Shown: positions 58,001 to 64,000 of the stretch, in pieces
How the letters are laid out: each line of letters starts with the position of its first letter
How positions within the stretch are numbered: the first letter of the stretch is position 1
Source: CAVYVZ01 sp963772065
GTDB taxonomy: Bacteria; Acidobacteriota; Vicinamibacteria; Vicinamibacterales; UBA2999
Reading direction: 5' to 3'
DNA: 64,000 bases
Assembly: GCA_963772065.1 (NCBI GenBank)
Contig: CAVYVZ010000010.1
Coordinates: forward strand, 186,001 to 250,000
Program-made: the position numbers and the translations under genes
The notes under the pieces: generated by a model
The model's input: only the letters and a program-made list of their open reading frames with translations
The model's database searches: none
What the model was told of the DNA's origin: nothing

Positions 58001-58610
58001 GCAGAACGTGTACGACCTGGATGCCGAATACAGCGTCAGCAACTTCGACTCGCCGCACCGCATCATCCTCGCGCCCATCGTGCGTCTGGGCCGAGCCGGC
58101 GATAATCGATTGCTCGCCGGCGGCTGGGGGTTATCGGCAGTGGTCGAACTCGTCAGCGGAGCGCCGCTGAACGCCGTCATGAGCGGCGGCGCCTCGGACG
58201 CGAACCTGGGTCTGTTCGGCGGCCGCCAGCGTCCCAACCTGTCAGGCGACCCGAACACGTCAGGCAGCGACGAGGATCGCGTGTCCTCGGCGGATCATCC
58301 CGAGGCGCGGTGGTTCAATTCGGGCGCATTCCAGAACCCCGGCGTCGGCCGCTTCGGGGACGCCCCACGAACGATTGGCGACTCCCGCTATCAGTTCCGG
58401 AAGAACCTGGACCTGGTCATCACGAAGGACACACGATTCGCCGCAAATCAGAACGTGCAGGTCCGCTTCGAGATCCTGAATCTGACGAATACGGCGAAGT
58501 TCAACGGATCGTCGGCGGGGAACTCGATCGATGTGGCGTCGTTCGGCCGCATCACGTCGCAGCGGGGGTTCATGCGCATCTGGCAGATCTCGTTCAGGTA
58601 TCTGTTTTAG
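55008..58610 (+). CDS. Oar-like TonB-dependent receptor with carboxypeptidase-regulatory N-domain (copy 1)
   Basis: 1,200 residues. Signal peptide (MKPTTCVLSLLFLCALATSA), then a carboxypeptidase-regulatory-like domain (GGVRGVVSDPNGVIPGVTVT, GQYNFPAVPPGTYSIKTSLT), then the plug (TVTGEAPLIDTSNASTGGTL, LDGVPITELRGRAIANPTIE) and a large barrel ending in WQISFRYLF with a terminal Phe. Such proteins take up large substrates at the outer membrane with energy from TonB. No glycanase or SusD-like gene is next to it, so the substrate is open. GAGG precedes the ATG by eight bases. The reading frame is intact, unlike that of its neighbour. Confidence 0.92.
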   Translation: MKPTTCVLSLLFLCALATSAAAQTFTGGVRGVVSDPNGVIPGVTVTLTNEATNVSRDTVTNDVGQYNFPAVPPGTYSIKTSLTGYKSIDRKGLRVGTQQFLTVDLALEVGTLQETVTVTGEAPLIDTSNASTGGTLERTQLEALPAPGRNAFLIGVTVPTVNPVGDPQFNRQQDQSNASLVSLGGGGVRANNYLLDGVPITELRGRAIANPTIEAIEEVKVQVHTYDAEMGRTGGGVFNVTARSGTNQYHGSGFFQTRPVWGQTINFFSGKDGGTKESTGVADSYYRLYGGGVGGPILQNRTFFWAATEGYRSLTTRGLQYIWPTARQRNGDFSQSGVALYNPWCRGGVASARCPATGTGSVATGGLFTGAVIPRSHPAASAAGFNLLNAWPTQTVGGVPLGTNEDGNPNVGDTARLVDAADMFTVKADHKFTANWSLSGFYLYNKTDEPGSGIMPADFQYIENQAEFFPTLRRRPHVLAINNTNVLNDSTVLTMRFGWTTWKDTTDTAEYTAGLASLGFSSNYVNAINEAGRTNFPELLFDDVDDVGGWGGDRVRWNSPYSINGTLTKLMGSHSIKIGADLRKMAIQTTTETSDNTGFRNLGGTFEFNRLFTSLRQGNANVGGHDFASLLLGLPASGEVPINDGYGEWFTRYYGAYVQDDWRVNQQFTLNYGVRFEHEDGLREIENRQTVGFDQNATSPLDAIVPKTGLLAGKTLRGGLIFAGVGGANDFQGDPPAIKVAPRVGATYALNPRTVIHSGYGTFYAPWQYNTANHGQIGFARRTSLNQSSAESDVPLAVLDNPYPGGLQQPIGSALGLLTGVGGNISYIDQDKGSPIVHQYSVDVQRQLPGDMAVTIGYQGATGRDLGFAGTENVGLNINQIDPALATQMFPAAGGGWNAAALRAQVPNPFFGIAAAGELGERSTVPAGQLLRPFPQFQDVNVFERTEGGKRQYNAVSFAVDKRLGRSWWGGSYSYTWSRLEDNQFGQNNAYQTRTNVPQNVYDLDAEYSVSNFDSPHRIILAPIVRLGRAGDNRLLAGGWGLSAVVELVSGAPLNAVMSGGASDANLGLFGGRQRPNLSGDPNTSGSDEDRVSSADHPEARWFNSGAFQNPGVGRFGDAPRTIGDSRYQFRKNLDLVITKDTRFAANQNVQVRFEILNLTNTAKFNGSSAGNSIDVASFGRITSQRGFMRIWQISFRYLF

Positions 58611-58614
58611 GCTC

Positions 58615-58739
<125 letters not shown>

Positions 58740-58748
58740 AGTTTCCCC

Positions 58749-58778
58749 TTGCGCCCATCCCTACCCCGGCCCTAGTAT
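58749..58778 (+). promoter_or_regulatory. Candidate promoter of the second TonB-dependent receptor
   Basis: TTGCGC (58749-58754), an 18-base spacer, then TAGTAT (58773-58778) within CCTAGTATTCC, the same string found upstream of the first receptor. Confidence 0.5.
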
Positions 58779-58891
58779 TCCCGGCAATCATTCAATTCAT
58801 CTCGGCCGGCACTTGTCCTGGTTCGTGTGACTTGATTCGTTCGTGGTCTCGGGCGTGGTTCGTCAACCCCAATGTCTGTGAGGCGGTTTCT

Positions 58892-61800
58892 ATGAGAGCG
58901 ACGGTACGCGTGTTGGCCTGCCTGCTGGTACTGTTCGTCGCCGCTAACGAAGCCTGGGGCCAGGGGTTCCAGGGTGGTATCCGCGGCGCGGTGAAAGACC
59001 CCGGAGGCGTCATTCCCGGCGCAGAGGTGACGCTCACCAACGAAAACACCGGAGTTGCCCGCACCACGAGCACGAACGAGCGTGGCGAGTACAACTTCCC
59101 GAACCTCGATCCCGGCAACTACACGCTCAAGGCGTCGCTTCAGGGGTACAAGAGTTTCGAGCAGCGCGGCCTCCGTGTCGGCACGCAGCAGTTCCTCACC
59201 CTCGACGTGACCCTCGAGGTCGGCCAGGTGCTCGAGACGATCACCGTCACCGGCCAGGCGCCGCTCGTCGAAACGTCGAATGCGTCGACGGGTGAGGTGC
59301 TCGACTCGCAGGAGCTGTCGACGCTCCCCTCGCCGGGCCGCGCGGCGTTCCTGATTGGCGTCACGGTGCCGACCGTCATCGCCACCGGCGACGCGCAGTT
59401 CAACCGGCAGCAGGATCAGACCAACGCCTCGCTCGTGTCGCTTGGCGGCGGCGCGCGGCGCGCCAACAACTACATCCTCGACGGCGTGCCGATCTCCGAC
59501 ATGCGCAACCGCGCGGTGGCGCTGCCAACCATCGAGGGCATCGAAGAGGTGAAGGTGCAGGTGCACACGTTCGACGCCGAGATGGGACGCTCCGGCGGCG
59601 GCACGTTCAACACGACGGCCAAGTCGGGCACCAACACCTTCCGCGGCAGCGGCTTCTACCAGACCCGGCCCATCTGGGGCATGAAGAACAACTACTTCTC
59701 GGAGCGCGCCGGCGTTCCGAAGCCGACCGACCTCTTCTACCGGCTGTATGGCGGCGGTATCGGCGGGCCCATCGTGCGAAACCGCACGTTCTTCCACTTC
59801 GCCACGGAGGGCTATCGGGCGGTCTCGACTCGCAACGGCGCCTTGATCTTCCCGACCGACCTGGAGCGCCGCGGTGACTTCTCGCAGTCGCGCGACCGCA
59901 ACGGCAACCTGGTGGTCATCCACAATCCGTTCGATCCCGCACGCGCTCCGTTCCCGGGCAACGTGATTCCGGCGGGCCTGATCGACCCGGTCGGCCAGAA
60001 CTCCGTGAACCTGATGCCGAAGCCGGATACGCAGGTGAGCAACCAGAGCGCGAACTACAACCGGACCGCGCGCATCCAGGACGCGGCGGATCAGATGATG
60101 TTCAAGGGTGACCACAAGTTCAGCGACGCAGATCTCGCTGAGCGGCGTGTACCTCTACAACAAGACCGACGAGCCGTACAACGTCTACTGGGACGACAAC
60201 CTGTTCCAGGATCCGAACGCAGCGCCGCTGAAGCGTCGAATCCACGTCGGAGTCGTGAACAACACCTGGCTTCCGAACACGAGCACCGTCGTCGCGCTGC
60301 GCTACGGGCAGACCAGCTTCATCGACGATTGCGGTATCGCGATCACGGAGTTCGACCCGGCGAGCCTCGGCTTCAACTCGGCGTTCACGAACACGATCAC
60401 GCGTGACAAGTTCCCGCGCTACACCGTGGACGACTACGGCGAGGTGAACGTGAACACGTTCGGTGCGGCGGCCTTCACGGCAATCGACTGGAACTCGTGG
60501 GGCGTGAACGGCGCCGTCTCGAAGCTGCTGGGCAGCCACACGTTCAAGCTGGGCGCCGACTACCGCTGGATCGGCGTCATCACCACGCCATACGGTCAGA
60601 GCAGTGGCGACTTCACATTCAGCCGCCGGTCCACGGCGAGCGCAACGGGCGCTGGCGGGACTGGCCTCGCGAGCCTGCTTCTGGGCGTGCCGACTACTGG
60701 CAGCGCAGCCATCGCCGCGACGAACGAGTACTACACCAACTACTACGGCGCGTACATCCAGGACGACTGGAGACTGAAATCGAACTTCACCCTGAACTAC
60801 GGTCTTCGGTTGGAGCACGAAGACGGGCTCATGGAGAAGAACAATCAGTTCACCGTCGGCTTCGATCAGAACCTGACCAGCCCGTTGAGCGGCAGAGCGC
60901 CTGGGCTGGCGGCCATTCGCGGCACGAACGATATTCGCGGCGGGCTGATGTATGCCGGCGTGGACGGCAACAATACCTATCAGGGCGATCCGCCCGCGAT
61001 GAAAGTGTCTCCGCGCGTTGGCGTGGTGTACTCCATGACGCCGCGCGCAGTGCTCCGTGGCGGATACGGCATGTTCTGGGCGCCGTGGAACTATCAGTTC
61101 CCCGGCACCACGAATTACGGCAACATCGGCTACTCGTTCACGACAACGATGCAGGAGAACAACCCGGCGGGTGTGCCGCAGACGGTTCTCCGCAACCCGT
61201 TCCCGAACGGGCTCACGCAGCCGACCGGCAATTCGCTCGGCGTCCTCACAGGCGTCAGCAACTCGATCGACGTGATCGACCAGACGAAGAAGGCCCCGTA
61301 CATCCAGCAGATGCAGGCGGACTTCCAGTACCAGCTGACGGACGCCGTCGCGGTGAGCGTCGGCTTCGCGCACGCGCGGGGCGACGACCTGGGTCTCGGC
61401 GGCACCAACGACGCCGTGATCAACATCAACCAGATCCGTCCCGAGGTCGCGGCGCGCTACACCCCGGCGGAGCTCCTCCAGTCCGTCCCGAATCCCTTCT
61501 TTGGCGTCCCGGGGTTCGGCGCGTTCAGCACCCAGGCCAATACGACGCGAGGACAATTGCTGCGGCCGTTCCCGCAGTTCCAGAACATCAATCTGCGGCA
61601 GTCGACTCTCGGCAAGTCGCGCTACAGCGCGCTGATCCTGAAGCTCGACAAGCGCGTCAACAACGGATTTGGCGGGCGCTTCAACTACACCTGGAGCAAC
61701 CTGAAAGATAACCAGTTCGGGGAATCGAACCACTTCCAGTTCAACAACACCGGACGCCCGCAGGACAACTACGACATCGACGCGGAATACGGGACTGGGC

Positions 61801-62381
61801 TTCTCGATACGCCGCACCGCGTGGTGCTCGCGCCGATCTTCGAGCTGCCGTTCGGGCAGAACAAGAAATGGGCGAACGGCGGCGTCGCCGACGCGATCGT
61901 GGGCGGGTGGACGCTATCGGCCGTCGTGGCCCTCGAGAGCGGATTCCCAACGCCTGCACGGTACAGCCAGGGCGTCTCGCAAGCTCACCTTGGCAACTTC
62001 GGCACCGTCGAGCTCAGGCCGAACACCGCCAGCGCCGATCCGAATACGTCGGGCAGCTGGGAGGAACGTGTGACCGGCGCGACGCCGTGGGCGACTGCCG
62101 CGGCGTACACCCGCCCCGCCGTGGGCCAGCTCGGCACAATGGAGCGAACGGATACGCGTCTTCGCAGCCCCTTCCGCAAGAACGTGGATTTCGTCGCGAA
62201 CAAGTCGTTCCACACAGGAGGCTCGACGCGCGCCGATGTGCGGTTCGAGCTGCTCAACCTGACGAACACGCCGAAGTTCCGTGACTACAACTCGTTCCTC
62301 GACAACGCGACCTTCGGGCAAATCACTCGACAGTCCGGGTTCTCGCGCATCACGCAGATCAGCCTGCGGTTCTCGTTCTAG
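58892..62381 (+). CDS. Oar-like TonB-dependent receptor (copy 2), one frame break
   Basis: About 1,163 residues and a close relative of copy 1: signal peptide (MRATVRVLACLLVLFVAANE), regulatory-like domain (GGIRGAVKDPGGVIPGAEVT), plug (TVTGQAPLVETSNASTGEVL, LDGVPISDMRNRAVALPTIE) and barrel ending RITQISLRFSF. The frame shifts once near 60126, between DHKFSDA and SLSGVYLYNKTDEP; the matching point in copy 1 is continuous, so an inserted base is likely. GAGG lies ten bases before the ATG. The two receptors differ throughout the barrel loops, which suggests different ligands. Confidence 0.9.
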
Positions 62382-62420
62382 TTCGACGGTTCGTCGGTTC
62401 GTCAGTTCGTCAGTTCAGGG
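62381..62420. repeat. Five-copy octamer array (GTTCGTCA type)
   Basis: Units gttcgacg, gttcgtcg, gttcgtca, gttcgtca and gttcaggg begin at the last base of the second receptor's stop codon. Unlike the other arrays the period is eight. Confidence 0.85.
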
Positions 62421-62447
62421 CCGGCCTTCGGGCCGGCCTTCTTTTTT
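62419..62447 (+). terminator. Rho-independent terminator with TTCG loop
   Basis: ggccggcc (62419-62426), loop ttcg, ggccggcc (62431-62438), then ttctttttt. An 8-base GC stem with an extra-stable tetraloop and a T-run, directly after the second receptor and six bases before the next start codon. Confidence 0.9.
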
Positions 62448-62452
62448 GAGAC

Positions 62453-64000
62453 GTGCGCCGCTCCTTCCCTTTTCTCCTCGCCGGCGCTCTCGCCCTGATC
62501 GTTCATGCGCGGACGATTGGCTTCGACTTCGTTCGCGCCGACGACACCGACCTGATCGTCGGGAACCAGGCATTGCTCTCGGATCTGCGGAACGTGCCAG
62601 GTGCGTTCACGCGCAGCTACTTCGAGGTCGAAGGCGAGGTCACGCCGGAGAAAACGTATTACCGTCCCGTCGCGATCGCGTCGTTCATGGTCGACGCGGC
62701 GCGCGGCGGCGCGAGCCCGCGGCCGTACCACGTCACGAACGTCGTGCTCCACGCGGCCGCCGCCTGCTTGCTGTTGGCGCTCGCCCTTTCCTGGGGGGCG
62801 CCCCGATCGGCCGCGCTGGCCGCAGCGCTGGTGTTCGCGGTACATCCGGTCAACGTGCAGGCCGTCGGGTGGATTGCGGGCCGGAACGATCTGCTGCTCG
62901 CGGTATTCGGCCTGGTGTCGCTGCTCGGGTGGATGGCGACGGTTCGCCGCGCGAGGGTTCCAGCCATCGCGATCCATGTGGTCGCCTTCGGCCTTGCGCT
63001 GTTCTCGAAGGAAACCGGCCTCTTCCTTCCACCGCTCGCCGTGCTCCACCAGCGTGCGGTGCTTCGCGAGCGCCTAACACGGTTGCAATGGGTCGCCCTC
63101 GGCTGCGACGGTGTCCTGGTTGTCGCGTGGGCGATGCTTCGGGCGCGCGCGCTCTCGGGCATGCCGTCCGAGTTCTCCGCGAAGACGCTTCGTGTCGCTG
63201 TGGACAATCTGCCGCAGTTGCTCGTCCATGCCGGCAAGATGGCCGCGCCTGCACGTTTGAACGTCTCGCCGGCCGTCGATACACCTTCCCTGCTGATCGG
63301 AATGCTGGCCGCGGCCGCCTTCCTTGCGATCGCGTGGCGGATGCCGCGTGGCATGGCGGCGTTCGCGGCGTGCTGGGTCCTCGCGTTCCTCCTCCCGACG
63401 CTCGTCGTCCCTGGACTCCCCGTGTACGAGCACCGCGCGTACCTGCCGCTGATTGGACTCTTCGCGTGGCTGGCCCGTGACGGGTTGGCGGGCAGTGTGG
63501 GGCGCGCCCTCCACTGTGCACCGCGTCGGCGTCGCCACGATCCTTGCGGTCTTCATGGCGCTCACCCAACAACGACAGGAGGTCTTCCGCGATCCGTTCA
63601 CCTACTGGACCGACGGCACGCGCGATGCGCGAGTTCGGGCCGATCGCGCACGTCAACCTGGGACAGCTGCACGAGGCCCAGGGCCGGCCCGCGGATGCGC
63701 GGCGCGAGTACCTCCGCGCGCTGGAGCGCGATCCGAATACGCCGAAGGCCCACAACAATCTCGGCGTGGTGCTCATGGCGCTCGGCGAGCCCGAACTGGC
63801 CGCCGCGCACTTCAAAGAAGAGACCGCGCGCCACCCCTGGAACGCGGACGCATGGTTCAACCTCGCGCTCTGGCACGAGACGCGCGGCGATCGCCATGAG
63901 GCGCGCCGGCTCTACGAACGCGCAATCGCCGAAAACCCGAGCTACCTGCCCGCGTACGACAAACTCGGATTGGCGGCACCTATTGGACGAAGGAATCGAG
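62453..64000 (+). CDS. Polytopic membrane protein with TPR tail, two frame breaks, cut by window end
   Basis: A GTG at 62453 opens RRSFPFLLAGALALIVHARTI. About nine membrane helices follow (VLHAAAACLLLALALSWGAP, AALVFAVHPVNVQAVGWIAG, GMLAAAAFLAIAWRM), with the FVHPVNVxxVxWIxGRND-type loop and LFSKETGLFLPPLAVL motif seen in TMTC-like/PMT-superfamily proteins. The C-terminal part is tetratricopeptide repeats (HVNLGQLHEAQGRPADARRE, AHNNLGVVLMALGEPELAAA). The frame changes near 63500 and again near 63620. Such proteins are candidate glycosyltransferases or assembly factors; function is not established. The gene continues past the window. Confidence 0.8.
   Translation, partial: MRRSFPFLLAGALALIVHARTIGFDFVRADDTDLIVGNQALLSDLRNVPGAFTRSYFEVEGEVTPEKTYYRPVAIASFMVDAARGGASPRPYHVTNVVLHAAAACLLLALALSWGAPRSAALAAALVFAVHPVNVQAVGWIAGRNDLLLAVFGLVSLLGWMATVRRARVPAIAIHVVAFGLALFSKETGLFLPPLAVLHQRAVLRERLTRLQWVALGCDGVLVVAWAMLRARALSGMPSEFSAKTLRVAVDNLPQLLVHAGKMAAPARLNVSPAVDTPSLLIGMLAAAAFLAIAWRMPRGMAAFAACWVLAFLLPTLVVPGLPVYEHRAYLPLIGLFAWLARDGLAGSVGRALHCAPRRRRHDPCGLHGAHPTTTGGLPRSVHLLDRRHARCASSGRSRTSTWDSCTRPRAGPRMRGASTSARWSAIRIRRRPTTISAWCSWRSASPNWPPRTSKKRPRATPGTRTHGSTSRSGTRRAAIAMRRAGSTNAQSPKTRATCPRTTNSDWRHLLDEGIE

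Overview
The window is about two-thirds G+C and packed with genes on both strands. The gene set suggests an Acidobacteriota genome, possibly class Vicinamibacteria: two FtsX/MacB-type permeases of the duplicated-permease (ADOP) kind, two large Oar-like TonB-dependent receptors with an N-terminal carboxypeptidase-regulatory domain, AddAB-type recombination proteins, and a peptidase/propeller/outer-membrane-barrel fusion. This taxonomic call is inference from gene content. No rRNA, tRNA, CRISPR array, insertion sequence or phage gene was recognised.

Layout. 1-8.2 kb: a MerA/Lpd-like flavoprotein cut by the window edge, a possible zinc-ribbon protein, and an addB-addA pair (minus strand). 8.3-12.8 kb: a badly frame-broken ADOP permease, a Cys-rich conserved protein, a secreted metallophosphoesterase and a PycTM-like membrane protein. 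12.86-18.02 kb: a translationally coupled operon encoding STAS-DUF4956, a membrane-anchored TolB-N/TPR protein, an OprO/P-type porin and a CotH-family kinase; this is the best candidate for an undescribed functional unit. 18.1-22.7 kb: a sorting-tagged secreted protein, then aat-clpS-clpA-pdxH, which holds the bacterial N-degron pathway together with pyridoxal phosphate synthesis. 23.1-26.6 kb: ATP-dependent DNA ligase and its partner exonuclease, divergent from gluQ. 26.8-34.1 kb: the peptidase/propeller/barrel fusion, a DUF6265-like protein, a triple-BON lipoprotein, and glpK with glpF. 34.2-38.6 kb: a giant propeller-type hybrid histidine kinase with a separate Hpt protein. 38.8-46.5 kb: an RRM protein with a Gly/Phe/Pro/Arg tail, a flippase-like membrane protein, an aminotransferase, a fused E1 alpha/beta 2-oxoacid dehydrogenase, a small lipoprotein gene pair and a rhodanese. 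46.6-54.9 kb: an intact ADOP permease, then ahcY, an ArsR-methyltransferase fusion, pepF and thrC on the minus strand. 55.0-64.0 kb: two tandem TonB-dependent receptors and the start of a membrane/TPR protein that runs off the window.

Two features cut across the whole window. First, many otherwise well-conserved genes need one or more 1-base frame corrections (addA, addB, the first ADOP permease, the TPR gene, ligase, gluQ, the peptidase fusion, E1, rhodanese, the second receptor, the last gene). They are annotated here as single genes; sequencing or assembly indels are the simplest explanation for most. Second, the gene borders carry short tandem arrays with a 7- or 8-base period but unrelated unit sequences, and larger palindromic elements built of CACGAA-type words. 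One 7-base array lies inside the coding sequence exactly at the E1 alpha/beta fusion point.
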